64,000 nt of DNA from a virus, in the IMG/VR virus record IMGVR_UViG_3300008107_000253, positions 1 through 64,000 of that record. One strand, written 5' to 3'. This document shows positions 1 to 9,497 of the stretch, in pieces. The notes beneath the pieces are model-generated. The model worked only from the letters and a program-made list of their open reading frames with translations, did not search any database and was not told the origin of the DNA. Position 1 is the stretch's first letter. Every line of letters begins with the position of its first letter. Both the position numbers and the translations under genes were made by a program.

Positions 1-3000
1 CATTGTTATGAATTGCTTGTTGGTTGTTGTGAGACGCTATAAATTTCGAATTTGGTTTGCGAATGAAAAGATTAGGCTCTAATGTAGGGTCTAGTGAATA
101 TTCTGTAATTGTTGTATTGATCGGCAATTCACGATATGTGACGTATGGAATTGACGACAAGTTTGGCACGGCGCCTTGTGCGGATATAGATGTTACTGTA
201 ATAAAGTTAGTAGTAGCATATGTTGAGTCGGTATCTAGAAATGAAACGTTCCAAATAATCGAACATGCACTTGCTGATCCATATGGTAGCATTTCAGATA
301 TAGCAGGCAATGCTTTGATGCGAATGGTATCAGATACATCGTCACCGGATACATTATAAAAATTTAAAACCATCGTATTATACGATGACGCCGGATATAA
401 TGTAATTGGAGTATTTCTGAATTCTAGTTCTTTGCCTAATTTGCTATTTTTTGCAATATAGGTTTGATAATCTGTATTTGGCGTTTCGATGTTATCATAT
501 ACAGACCCAAGAATTTGGCTATACATTTTTAGGCTAAATGACAATTCTGTCGGAATTCCCGATGGCGCAACAACACAAAACTTTGAAGACAATGGAACTA
601 AGTCTGATGTAAATTTATGCGTCTGGGGATTTAACGTTAAAATTCTAGAATCATAAGGATTTACGATTGCAGATGTGCTATCATTGATAATGGTGTTACT
701 CACGGAGTAGCGAACATTTAAATATTTTACGCCATTTTCAATTAAATTGAAACGCAAGAAAAGACTATTGAATACAACATCATTAAAGTCTACATCAAGC
801 GCATATACATATTCAAATAGAGTATTTAACTCTCTTTCGGCAGATGCTAGATAATATGCTATAGAAACATAATTGCTATCACTATATGAAGGATCAAGAG
901 ATCCTTTGGTTATTTCTGGATATACAATTTGATTCTTTAACTGAGTAATTTCATAATTGAAATGTGCAAATTTTTGATCAGCATAGTATTTTAAAATTTC
1001 ATCGTATTTTACATTGCCGATCAATCCATGCCGCAATGCATCATTGAGTGCTTTTTTGTAATAATCAAATACATCTTCAACACCAAGAGTCAATATTAAT
1101 TTAATGATATTCAGTGCTTGTGGTAGGTAAGATGTTCGACCTCTTAATAATGAGCTTGGCATGTCGTATGCTGATGGCCATACCGCAATGACAAAACTCT
1201 TTGTCAACAGATTAACAATCAAATCATATTCCTCAGCAGAAACATTTGCTTCGCCAATTAATCTACCGATGCTTAATAATTCATTTGTTAATTTGTAATT
1301 TAATGCATCGGCATTTGATGTATTGTTTACCGCAAGGGATGCTAAAATTGGATTTAACTGAGCACAAAGCTTCTCAACAGGTTCTTTGAATTCATTCGTT
1401 GATTGTGTATTTGTCGCTTGTGAAATATACTGTCTGCATGCATCATCGAATTTAGTTTGTACGTTTTTGAAGTAGTTGCCTGTTTTTGACAGCTTATAGA
1501 AAATTTCAGTATCAAAATCAGAAATATCAATACTTGATCTAGACACACTAGCAAGTTCTTTGATCGATTGCTGAATTACATTAATAAACAACCTCGCGCC
1601 TCCATTAATAAGAGTAACCGATCTATCAAATGTAGTAGTCTTGATTGCTGTATTTAATCCGTATAATTGAAGTGCAATCTTATTATCATCATATAGCTCA
1701 GCAGCATCTGCTTCATAATAAAAAGCAACATCACGAAGATTCATTTTTAGACCTCTTGGTCTTGTAAATGCATTTTGTGCTGCTATTGCAGATACTTCCA
1801 ATTGATATACTTGGTTGTAATCCCTCTTTAGTCTGTATGGGTGTGTAATATCAAATACGTTTAATTTGACATTGTAAGGAATTAATGTGCCGTCTGGTTC
1901 AATTTTATAAACCGATAATGGAGGTGATTCGGTATTGCCGTCGATGTCGTTGACAGCAGCAAGACAATTAAGCTGCAAATAACCATAATATGCATCATCA
2001 GCGGCAAATTGCATTATTGTATTGCCATAATTGCTAACGATGCACGGTGTAATATATGCGCTGTTATTGGAAGTAATAGTCTCAGCACTTAATGCATTAA
2101 AGGCCAATCTCATTCCATTAATAGACCAATCAGATAGGCTTGAATTTGTAGTACTAATCGTACTGGTATATGTATACATCCACATCGGTGCATTCTGTGC
2201 ACTAAATGTAATGTTGATTAAAGAGCTAAATGAGCTTGTTGTATTGAAAGGAATAGAAGTTCTTGCAGATCCGTATGTAAAAACACTACATGTAGGAACT
2301 AGTGAACTAAACCCTGGATAATCATTTTTATCGACAATGCTCGAAAGATCATAAACAGATACATCGAATCTTGCGAATACGGTATTGCCAATTGTTTTTA
2401 TTGGGTTGATAAGACTTAAATCCTGGTCGTTTACTGACTGGCCAATGACTTGATAATTTGGATAACCAGTATAGTCATCATATTTGCTATCATAATATCC
2501 GCGAGCAAGTGCACTACCAGAAAATTTAAATCCATTGTTAAGCACAAGATTAAATTCCCCTGTTTGGTAATTAACCAAGCTCAATGCACTATTAACGAAA
2601 TATTCATTAAAGATAGGATCTCTACCGATTAAGTTACCAGATACAGAATTAATTCCGGTTTGTGGTACGTCTCTTACATACCCAGTACCAGCACTAAGAA
2701 TAGGCACTCTGACTGATGATAAAGATGTCAATAGAGATTCTCTATATGTCGAATTATATGTATATGAAACTGGTATTTGATCAATGATATATTCACTCGA
2801 TGCGTAAAGAGGACTATCATATGAAAATTCAAACAATACACTGCCTGGTAGAATTGTTTCGCCTAAACTGCTATTCGACCCTGCTACTGCAAGCAAATTA
2901 TTTGATATTGCAGTTGTGCCATCTACTGAGGTGCCCACACCAACAAACGCATGTCTATAAATTTTAGGAGGATGGATTGTAGTGCTCAATGCACTTACTT

Positions 3001-3643
3001 GAGATGCATAAACAGGCAAAAATGCATAATTTTCTTTATAACCTAAAAACGGATAATTGTATGGTGAAGGATTTGCCAAGCCTACTTCATTTGTACTGCT
3101 AGTGAATTCAGCAAATTTCCATTTACGAAGATTTGTAAATATATCAAGATATTTGCTTATTGTAATAGCAGACGGCATTCTCACATCTGTGTATATTAGA
3201 TGTGAAGGAATAATATAATATCCAGATCCAGCCGATAGTGTTATTGATGCTAATTTGTCTTGGCGCTGTCCTGCAGTCCCTGTAAAATTAAAAATTGATG
3301 TAGGGAAAATGCGACTGATGTATGTAGCATTATCATTATATGGTATATAAGTTCCTACTGTATTTGCTTTAACAGCAAATGATGGAGTTGCTGATAGTGC
3401 TATGAATGATAGTTCATATATTGTCGCTTGTGTTGTAGCTCCTGATTGATATACAAAATAAGGAGTCTTTACTGCATTAACAGATGCTGTGTTGTGAATG
3501 TTATCAGCATTTATGCAATACGTTAAAGGAGTATATCCTGCAAATGAATACAAAGGAACAGTTCCTGTTGTTGATAAATCTGGATGAACGACAGAAAACG
3601 CCTCAGTAGGCCATGAGGATAAAGTGGAAACTACAGCTAACAT
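1..3643 (-). CDS. Very large virion/tail protein, C-terminus off the left edge
   Basis: Reading the minus strand from ATG at 3643, I find one uninterrupted frame to the left edge, at least 1214 codons with no stop in the window. The product is rich in Ser, Thr, Asn, Tyr and Ala and has many short Leu-Ser-Ala type strands, typical of beta-rich virion proteins. A more helical, charged stretch lies around residues 690-930. I recognise no domain. It is the next gene downstream of the LamG adhesin on the same strand and has its own late-promoter element 7 bases before the ATG. It is most likely a tail, baseplate-appendage or fibre protein. That role is inferred from position and composition only; the open frame itself is directly seen. 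Confidence 0.8.
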   Translation of the reverse strand, partial: MLAVVSTLSSWPTEAFSVVHPDLSTTGTVPLYSFAGYTPLTYCINADNIHNTASVNAVKTPYFVYQSGATTQATIYELSFIALSATPSFAVKANTVGTYIPYNDNATYISRIFPTSIFNFTGTAGQRQDKLASITLSAGSGYYIIPSHLIYTDVRMPSAITISKYLDIFTNLRKWKFAEFTSSTNEVGLANPSPYNYPFLGYKENYAFLPVYASQVSALSTTIHPPKIYRHAFVGVGTSVDGTTAISNNLLAVAGSNSSLGETILPGSVLFEFSYDSPLYASSEYIIDQIPVSYTYNSTYRESLLTSLSSVRVPILSAGTGYVRDVPQTGINSVSGNLIGRDPIFNEYFVNSALSLVNYQTGEFNLVLNNGFKFSGSALARGYYDSKYDDYTGYPNYQVIGQSVNDQDLSLINPIKTIGNTVFARFDVSVYDLSSIVDKNDYPGFSSLVPTCSVFTYGSARTSIPFNTTSSFSSLINITFSAQNAPMWMYTYTSTISTTNSSLSDWSINGMRLAFNALSAETITSNNSAYITPCIVSNYGNTIMQFAADDAYYGYLQLNCLAAVNDIDGNTESPPLSVYKIEPDGTLIPYNVKLNVFDITHPYRLKRDYNQVYQLEVSAIAAQNAFTRPRGLKMNLRDVAFYYEADAAELYDDNKIALQLYGLNTAIKTTTFDRSVTLINGGARLFINVIQQSIKELASVSRSSIDISDFDTEIFYKLSKTGNYFKNVQTKFDDACRQYISQATNTQSTNEFKEPVEKLCAQLNPILASLAVNNTSNADALNYKLTNELLSIGRLIGEANVSAEEYDLIVNLLTKSFVIAVWPSAYDMPSSLLRGRTSYLPQALNIIKLILTLGVEDVFDYYKKALNDALRHGLIGNVKYDEILKYYADQKFAHFNYEITQLKNQIVYPEITKGSLDPSYSDSNYVSIAYYLASAERELNTLFEYVYALDVDFNDVVFNSLFLRFNLIENGVKYLNVRYSVSNTIINDSTSAIVNPYDSRILTLNPQTHKFTSDLVPLSSKFCVVAPSGIPTELSFSLKMYSQILGSVYDNIETPNTDYQTYIAKNSKLGKELEFRNTPITLYPASSYNTMVLNFYNVSGDDVSDTIRIKALPAISEMLPYGSASACSIIWNVSFLDTDSTYATTNFITVTSISAQGAVPNLSSIPYVTYRELPINTTITEYSLDPTLEPNLFIRKPNSKFIASHNNQQAIHNN

Positions 3644-3650
3644 CTTTTAA

Positions 3651-3658
3651 TATTTAGA
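3651..3658 (-). promoter_or_regulatory. T4-type late promoter element, TCTAAATA
   Basis: Minus-strand TCTAAATA ends 7 bases before the ATG at 3643. With T4 late-promoter geometry the transcript would start about 2 bases before the start codon. No Shine-Dalgarno sequence is visible. Confidence 0.6.
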
Positions 3659-3669
3659 AAAGACAAATG

Positions 3670-6600
3670 TTATTCCCACACAATTTTATTAAGTTTGGAG
3701 CCAACTGGTGTTATCTTTGTAATAGCATTGCATATTGCGTTTTGTATGGAGTTCTTGATTTCATCATTATCAATTGAACTATTCAAAATTCGAATGTTAT
3801 ATACATTAGATTTAAATCCTGGTAAACGATGTGCTGTGAATTTGTCGATCGTTTCTACATGCTGGCGTATCGGTGCGAGCATATTAAATTCAATAGGTAC
3901 AAATTTTAGACGCTTGCGTGAAAGAGTAACAATGTCTCTTTCTGTTAATGCATATTCATAAACTCGAACATCGTCTATTTTGCCGATCATTGTTGGTCTA
4001 TAATCCAAAAGCCAATCATTAATATTGAGGTCTTGCTTTCCATTTGTATTGCCAATATAAAAATTGTTTTTATTGGTATAATTTAACCTATATTGACCCG
4101 CTGCAAATGAGACACTGTCTCTAGATTGCCCGTCGATATAAAGTGTTGCGATTCCTTTGCTTGTGTCTACAATTAGTGCTATGTGGTGCCAGCCTTTCTG
4201 TAATGTATTAGTAGTAGATTTTAGCATCTTGGATGTAATAGCTACACCGTTCGTTAATTCAAATTTTGCTGTAATGTAATTAGCATCAAGAGTGCCCGGA
4301 TTTAATTTTTTGGCATCTCTATCAAAATTATATTTCGTGCAATTTTTAGGTAATGTTAATTTTAGCTTATTTCGGTCTCGTCCCAAATATTTAGATGAAT
4401 TGAAATAGTCTGTCATTTTAATAATCTTTTCAAAGCGACCATTTGCTGAATATTTAACTAGAGCTTGATTATCAACAACCCAAACAAAATCTTTCCACCC
4501 TGTTTCAGTTAATTCTCTCGTAAGAGCAATTTTCTTTGGATGGCTCGAAAGGTATGCATAATATTTTTTAAGCAAAATATTCCCATTCTTATCAAAATGA
4601 TAAAGAGTACGGTCTTTAATCATCCAAATATTATAATCACCGTCAAATTTAATATCTTCTGGTGATGTAATATGTAGCACGTACTCTGAGTTGTTTTTCG
4701 TTAGGTTACTACCAAAATAATGCCAGTAATTGCCACTAGTATCCTGACAAGCCGTATATCCAATATATGGTTGTATATTATTAGAGCTATCGACAAAGAA
4801 ACCAGATATCGGGAACGACTGCAGTGCCGATAAATTAAGAAATGTATTTGGAAGAGAAGCTAATGCAGTCGCTCCTACATACGTACCTTCGCTGCTGTAT
4901 TTTGTAAAATAGTTGTCGTTATTACTATACAGATAAAAATTATTATCTTTGTCATGGCATACAAATTTGTATGATCTTGGAATTGGCAATTCTATAATTT
5001 TTTCATATACGTTATTCTGCGGATTGTATAAAAATATTTTATTTTGATTGTCATCTAAAACCCAAGCAATACCATTACCATCAATACTCATATCGGTAAT
5101 TGTGGCACTAACTCCTGGTATCGATTTATCATACAAGGATCTTCCTTCTGTGTTGATTGTAAAAAGGTGACCATATGTACTATCTATATAGATGACAAAA
5201 TCATCTTTAATGCCAGTATCATAAAACAAACCATAACCACCATCATAGTAATTACCAATGATTTGGTCAGCAGACGCATTCGACCAATTGTCAAAATTAA
5301 CCCATGCCGCAAGTGTTATTGTATATTCTGGGAAAAATGCTTCAGCAGCAGAATAACCTATATATTCACTTCCAGTAAATGTAAATTCAGAATTATTGGT
5401 TCTTGTGTATGTAATATTTTTTGAAGAACCATTAACTACAGGTAAATCGTCATATGTCCAATTTTTAATTTCTAATATTTTTGTTCCGGTGTTAAATGAC
5501 GAATTCTCAATCAGTTGCATGCTATATTCAGAACCAATATGGAAGTAAGTATATCGCACACCAGATTCAAATGTCATGATAGATGGCTTGTCGATAATAT
5601 ATGGATTTGGTTCATCTGCGGATAATGCTACTTTATATGTTAGCTTCGAATCATCGTACCAACGATCCATCCATTGGGAATTGCAATTATTACCGCTTAA
5701 CCAACTACAAAGCCAAGTCCCATTTTGAATAGTAGATTGGCCATCAATAGTATACGCAGCGTATCCTGATTGCTTCTTCCAAATACGATCTGATTTAGAA
5801 GGAGATAGTCCTGCAATTGCACCAGCTTCAATTAAACCTGCAGCAGATAAACTCACTGTAGGTGCATCATATGGGTAATGGAAAAAATTTAAACGATCAG
5901 GGATAATCAAAAGCTGTTTAGTAGATGTAGTATACGTGACTGTTGCTTTATTGAAGGAGTCATTTACAATGTTGTCACCCAAAATAACAGATTGATATTC
6001 TCGATTCAAAACAGACCCGTCACTTTTTCTGTTATAGGTATAATCAGATGTAAATAAATTTTTTAACGAAACCGCATTTGATTTTGTGTTCGTTTTATAT
6101 GTGCTATTATTATAAGAAGTATCGTCTTTGAAAGTATTCACGAATAGGTAATTATTCAAAAACGGAGTAGATGAAGCAACAGGCAAATCACTGTAAATAG
6201 TGTTTCTGTTATCTAAATTATTTAAATACTTTACATAAGTGCTTGCAGAAAGTGCATTTGTTTTAATTGACAGATCTACATTTTGCAGCTTAAATAAATA
6301 TGTGTAACATCCTGTTGGTGGTTTTGTTGTGAATGATTCCAATGCAACGAGAGATGTTCCTGGTCGAGTTTCGTCATAAGAAACTACTCGATAGCCACTT
6401 GTATCGCACGTACTGCAGAACAAGACAAGAGTATTTACATCTGTATTAAGAATGTACTTGAATTTTTGGCGATGTTCAATGTCAGAGTTATAAACATCAA
6501 AATATGCACAAGCTCCTGTATTATCAATCGTCAAATATAATTTACCATTTAAATCTTCAGATACAATGCTTAGTGCATCGTCGTTTTCATCAAATTCCAA

Positions 6601-6945
6601 TTGAAAGACATTATTCAAATTTTCGGCCGAAGTTGCGATATTTGCCGAATCATATCTAGTTCTAGTTACATAATAGCCACTCGCTGCAGTTACTATACAA
6701 TTGCGTATAAGATTGTTACGATATGGTTGTCGTGAGGCTGAAGTTTGAATGTTTTGGATACTTGTTAAATCTGTAAGATATACAACACTATTTTCATTAA
6801 AATCAAGACTACGAATACTAGAAGCTAAATTATTTTCAGCAAAAAGAATGCCTTCCTTTGAGCCAACGTATTCATCTTGAAGATTGAGCTTGTTGTTGAT
6901 ATAATTAATGCTAACTGGTTTCCAGTCGATGTACTTAACAGCCAT
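3670..6945 (-). CDS. Tail adhesin: LamG-type lectin fold carrying an NHL-like beta-propeller
   Basis: 1091 residues. The first half of a concanavalin/LamG fold is seen at about residues 520-590 (ITLAAWVNFDNW). Its second half is at about 895-1005 (GWHHIALIVD, LYIDGQ, GKIDDVRVYEYALTERDI). Between them, at about 600-850, lie repeats of the type ITDMSIDGNGIAWVLD and IKFDGDYNIWMI, which resemble NHL/SMP-30 propeller blades. Residues 1-500 are a beta-rich unknown region. LamG-like domains are common in phage fibres that bind surface glycans, so host recognition is the likely job. It sits between two other virion genes and has a late promoter 5 bases before the ATG. The LamG call is fairly firm; the propeller call is less so. 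Confidence 0.75.
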   Translation of the reverse strand: MAVKYIDWKPVSINYINNKLNLQDEYVGSKEGILFAENNLASSIRSLDFNENSVVYLTDLTSIQNIQTSASRQPYRNNLIRNCIVTAASGYYVTRTRYDSANIATSAENLNNVFQLEFDENDDALSIVSEDLNGKLYLTIDNTGACAYFDVYNSDIEHRQKFKYILNTDVNTLVLFCSTCDTSGYRVVSYDETRPGTSLVALESFTTKPPTGCYTYLFKLQNVDLSIKTNALSASTYVKYLNNLDNRNTIYSDLPVASSTPFLNNYLFVNTFKDDTSYNNSTYKTNTKSNAVSLKNLFTSDYTYNRKSDGSVLNREYQSVILGDNIVNDSFNKATVTYTTSTKQLLIIPDRLNFFHYPYDAPTVSLSAAGLIEAGAIAGLSPSKSDRIWKKQSGYAAYTIDGQSTIQNGTWLCSWLSGNNCNSQWMDRWYDDSKLTYKVALSADEPNPYIIDKPSIMTFESGVRYTYFHIGSEYSMQLIENSSFNTGTKILEIKNWTYDDLPVVNGSSKNITYTRTNNSEFTFTGSEYIGYSAAEAFFPEYTITLAAWVNFDNWSNASADQIIGNYYDGGYGLFYDTGIKDDFVIYIDSTYGHLFTINTEGRSLYDKSIPGVSATITDMSIDGNGIAWVLDDNQNKIFLYNPQNNVYEKIIELPIPRSYKFVCHDKDNNFYLYSNNDNYFTKYSSEGTYVGATALASLPNTFLNLSALQSFPISGFFVDSSNNIQPYIGYTACQDTSGNYWHYFGSNLTKNNSEYVLHITSPEDIKFDGDYNIWMIKDRTLYHFDKNGNILLKKYYAYLSSHPKKIALTRELTETGWKDFVWVVDNQALVKYSANGRFEKIIKMTDYFNSSKYLGRDRNKLKLTLPKNCTKYNFDRDAKKLNPGTLDANYITAKFELTNGVAITSKMLKSTTNTLQKGWHHIALIVDTSKGIATLYIDGQSRDSVSFAAGQYRLNYTNKNNFYIGNTNGKQDLNINDWLLDYRPTMIGKIDDVRVYEYALTERDIVTLSRKRLKFVPIEFNMLAPIRQHVETIDKFTAHRLPGFKSNVYNIRILNSSIDNDEIKNSIQNAICNAITKITPVGSKLNKIVWE

Positions 6946-6950
6946 ATTTT

Positions 6951-6958
6951 TATTTAGG
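6951..6958 (-). promoter_or_regulatory. T4-type late promoter element, CCTAAATA
   Basis: Minus-strand CCTAAATA ends 5 bases before the ATG at 6945, so with T4 spacing transcription would start on the A of the start codon. Confidence 0.65.
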
Positions 6959-6967
6959 TGTAGTTAT

Positions 6968-7519
6968 TCATTGACCACTAAAATACCTCGAACATAAAGT
7001 CTGATAGGTTGAATCTGTTACAATTGAAGCATCAAAATTTGGGTCTGCAATTACTGAATATATTTTACCTGATGTTTGATCTTCAAAGAACAACAGCATT
7101 TCATTTTCGTTTTTATATTTGGTTTTAATGAGCCTCATAGTACCAAATACACTGGATGTTGGAATTAAGGTAATAGGACCGACTGTTACATTATACGCAG
7201 TCGGTGAAAATGTTTTTACACTATATGCCGAAATTTTGACACTAAATGTCTTCTCATTGTGAATGCTTGGTCGTGTATATGTTTTGGTAATATTATAATT
7301 TCGAACATTACCAATATCAGCAGAAAAGGGTAAAGATGATACAGACGACGCAGGTGCTGATGATGCGAACCAAAAAACTGTCTTATTGGTACCATCGCCA
7401 AAATCAAAATATACCTTTGCCAAATCCCCAGGTGGAAGTGTAGACATTAAGAAGGTAACAGTGATTGGAGATGCGCCACTAATTGAGGAAATGCTTGTCA
7501 AATTGACATTTGCTGTCAT
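6968..7519 (-). CDS. Small virion protein with PKD-like domain
   Basis: 183 residues. Residues about 1-120 look like a PKD/Ig-like beta sandwich: VYFDFGDGTNK is the typical PKD turn, followed by a KTYTRPS strand and FSVKISAYSV. The C-terminal 60 residues are unrelated and unassigned. PKD domains in phage structural proteins are usually accessory, surface-exposed decorations. The gene is the first of a minus-strand virion run and is preceded by its own late-promoter element. The role is inferred from the domain and from its neighbours. Confidence 0.65.
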   Translation of the reverse strand: MTANVNLTSISSISGASPITVTFLMSTLPPGDLAKVYFDFGDGTNKTVFWFASSAPASSVSSLPFSADIGNVRNYNITKTYTRPSIHNEKTFSVKISAYSVKTFSPTAYNVTVGPITLIPTSSVFGTMRLIKTKYKNENEMLLFFEDQTSGKIYSVIADPNFDASIVTDSTYQTLCSRYFSGQ

Positions 7520-7524
7520 ACAAA

Positions 7525-7532
7525 TATTTATG
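7525..7532 (-). promoter_or_regulatory. T4-type late promoter element, CATAAATA
   Basis: Minus-strand CATAAATA ends 5 bases before the ATG at 7519. The predicted start of transcription is the A of the ATG. It lies directly beside the opposing early promoter of the dNMP kinase gene. Confidence 0.65.
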
Positions 7533-7560
7533 TTGCATTCAACAAAACCAGCATTATATT
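7533..7560 (+). promoter_or_regulatory. Sigma70-like early promoter of the dNMP kinase operon
   Basis: TTGCAT (7533-7538), a 16-base spacer, then TATATT (7555-7560), 5 bases before the ATG at 7566. It is divergent from the late promoter of the PKD-like protein. Confidence 0.5.
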
Positions 7561-7565
7561 AATGA

Positions 7566-8189
7566 ATGTCATATCTAATTTTAGGAATTACAGGTAAGGC
7601 GACTGCAGGCAAAGACACATTTTATAACCTTCTAACGAAACAATTGCCTGAATATAACCTTTGTCGTGTTTCCATTGGCGATACAATTCGGCAAAATTTA
7701 AGCATGTTGCCTATTTTTTCACATGTAAATTTGTTTAATCTGCCTCCATTTGAAAAAGAAACAATTCGTCCTCTTATGGTGGAATATGCAAGATTGGTCC
7801 GCTTGATGCATGGTAGCAGATTTTTCTTAGATGAATTTGATACTAGAATTAATTATACACTTTCAAAAAGCAAAAATAACCCTAATCCAGACAAACCTCT
7901 AATTATTTGTGTAACTGATATTCGCTTTGATGATTATGAAGGAGATGAAGCAGATTGGATTCAAAAGAAACATAAAGGCAAACTAATTTTCATTGATCGC
8001 CATAATGTTGTGTATGGAAATAAACAATATCTGCCTTATGTAAATGATACCGAAAAAGGTCAAATTCCTAAACTTCGTGCAAGGGCAGATCAGATTGTTG
8101 ATTGGCCAACCACTCCTTCTCTAAATAATCTCGAAACATATGTCAACCCAATCGCAGATAGAATCCGTCAAAACTGGTTCCCTGTATAA
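7566..8189 (+). CDS. 1: Deoxynucleoside monophosphate kinase (T4 gp1-like)
   Basis: 207 residues with an N-terminal P-loop, GITGKATAGKDT (residues 7-18), of the dNMP-kinase type where Lys-Asp replaces the usual Lys-Ser/Thr. A second conserved block, CVTDIRFDDYEGDEADWIQ, lies near residue 118, followed by a predicted LIFIDR strand. T4 gp1 (241 residues) phosphorylates dGMP, dTMP and hydroxymethyl-dCMP to feed phage DNA synthesis; the substrate range here cannot be read from sequence. It is the first gene of a plus-strand run reaching to 10768. The start chosen is the only ATG in frame before the P-loop. Divergent from a late virion gene. Confidence 0.75.
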   Translation: MSYLILGITGKATAGKDTFYNLLTKQLPEYNLCRVSIGDTIRQNLSMLPIFSHVNLFNLPPFEKETIRPLMVEYARLVRLMHGSRFFLDEFDTRINYTLSKSKNNPNPDKPLIICVTDIRFDDYEGDEADWIQKKHKGKLIFIDRHNVVYGNKQYLPYVNDTEKGQIPKLRARADQIVDWPTTPSLNNLETYVNPIADRIRQNWFPV

Positions 8190-8484
8190 AGCCCTTCGCG
8201 TAGAACAATTTTTTACCATCATTGATCAATCTGAGCTGACTCTAACTTTGTATGTAACAAGGACAAATAACAAAATCACAATTTCTAAAAAAGAATTCTT
8301 GCACAAATTACAACAACAAGAGATATTGTATGTAGATCAAATCTCAGATGACGAAATTAAAAAGCTTCGCCACATTTGTGATACATCACATCAATTAAAA
8401 AAATCTTATGACGATTATCATCGACGGAAACAATCTATTATTTCGGGCGAGCTTCTCAGTTCCGGAATACAAGAACAGCAATGA
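8140..8484 (+). CDS. Small protein of unknown function overlapping both neighbours
   Basis: 114 residues, not recognised. It is charged, with an N-terminal strand-rich half (QSELTLTLYVTRTNNKITISKKEF) and a helical C-terminal half. It overlaps the end of the kinase gene by 50 bases and the start of the FEN nuclease by 77 bases, which is long for this genome. The only in-frame ATG is at 8140, so a non-ATG start nearer 8190 is possible. The gene fills what would otherwise be a 218-base gap in a tightly packed run, which supports its being real. Confidence 0.5.
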   Translation: MSTQSQIESVKTGSLYKALRVEQFFTIIDQSELTLTLYVTRTNNKITISKKEFLHKLQQQEILYVDQISDDEIKKLRHICDTSHQLKKSYDDYHRRKQSIISGELLSSGIQEQQ

Positions 8485-9304
8485 CATTAATATTGCCGCA
8501 ATTAATCAAACGCTAAAATTGATCCGTTCATATGCTGTCGGTCATGATGCAACAAAGGTGTTAGTGACTTGGGATCAAAAAATTGATTATGATCCAGAAC
8601 GACCATCATTCCGCAAAGAATTAAATGAAGATTATAAACAAAACAGAAATAAGGATAATAATGTATACAATACAGTTCCTTATATTATCGATCTTCTCAA
8701 GTACATGGGCGTGCCTTCGTACTATCCATACCGAATGGAGGCTGATGATGTTATTTCTTGGCTTGTTCAAAAAGAACAAGGGTACATAATTGTCATTTCA
8801 GGAGACAAAGATTTGTTACAGCTGATCAATCATCGAGTCAGTGCATATAATCCATATCAGAAAAAGTTATACACACAAGATAATTTTCTTGATGAGATTG
8901 GCATTTGCAAAGAACAATTTGTTCTGTACAAATGCATTATGGGCGATAATTCTGATAATATCAAAGGATTATACAAATACGGCGAAAAGAAAGCAAAGAA
9001 ATTGGCTAATGAATTAAAGACATTTGATAATCTTGATTCATTAACAGATGAACAAAAGGAAATAATTCAGAATAACCGCAAGATCATGGATTTGAATCTT
9101 GGATGGCCAGTCGACCCAGAAGAATTGAATTCGTATGAATCACAGCATATTTGTAATGCAAGCATCAAAACCAATGCGGTGAAATTTACCGAACTGTTGG
9201 CTAAATTAGAAATGACCACACTATTGGCTAAAATTGATGCACATACTTGGCTGCAGCCATTTATGCCACGCATTGATGATGCTATTAGTAAATGGTTTGA
9301 ATAA
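8408..9304 (+). CDS. rnh: FEN-type 5'-3' exonuclease (T4 RNase H-like)
   Basis: 298 residues (T4 RNase H is 305). Acidic metal-binding motifs of the flap-endonuclease family are in order: IIIDGNNLLFRA at the N-terminus, MEADDVISW near residue 115, SGDKDLLQL near residue 131, and GDNSDNIKGLYKYGEKKA (helix-hairpin-helix region) near residue 179. This enzyme removes RNA primers and flaps from lagging-strand fragments, working with DNA polymerase and gp32. The start at 8408 gives the canonical N-terminus even though it overlaps the preceding gene by 77 bases. Confidence 0.88.
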   Translation: MTIIIDGNNLLFRASFSVPEYKNSNDINIAAINQTLKLIRSYAVGHDATKVLVTWDQKIDYDPERPSFRKELNEDYKQNRNKDNNVYNTVPYIIDLLKYMGVPSYYPYRMEADDVISWLVQKEQGYIIVISGDKDLLQLINHRVSAYNPYQKKLYTQDNFLDEIGICKEQFVLYKCIMGDNSDNIKGLYKYGEKKAKKLANELKTFDNLDSLTDEQKEIIQNNRKIMDLNLGWPVDPEELNSYESQHICNASIKTNAVKFTELLAKLEMTTLLAKIDAHTWLQPFMPRIDDAISKWFE

Positions 9305-9305
9305 T

Positions 9306-9497
9306 ATGGAACTACGTTTTTATCCAATCAATAGCAACAATTTATATGCATTGAATTTGAAATTGCATGTTACTGAACTTTTAGCATTGCATTATGATTC
9401 TAAGAAAGCATTCGAAGATCAATTGTTAGAACTTATCAAAGAAGCTACTTTAAATGTTGCTGAAGAATTAAAAGATCAAAAATTAGCAAATGATTAA
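9306..9497 (+). CDS. Small unknown protein
   Basis: 63 residues starting MELRFYPINSNN, largely one long acidic amphipathic helix. I chose the ATG at 9306, one base after the nuclease stop, over an upstream ATG at 9234 that would overlap the nuclease by 71 bases and add a Met/His-rich out-of-frame shadow. The gene overlaps the next by 8 bases. No function is assigned. Confidence 0.65.
   Translation: MELRFYPINSNNLYALNLKLHVTELLALHYDSKKAFEDQLLELIKEATLNVAEELKDQKLAND

Noticed and set aside
57-2632. Plus-strand ORFs of 60-100 codons in the first 3.6 kb, and the 66-codon minus ORF at 1354-1554
   Set aside because: They lie antisense to, or in another frame of, the continuous minus-strand frame 1-3643, which has consistent codon use throughout.
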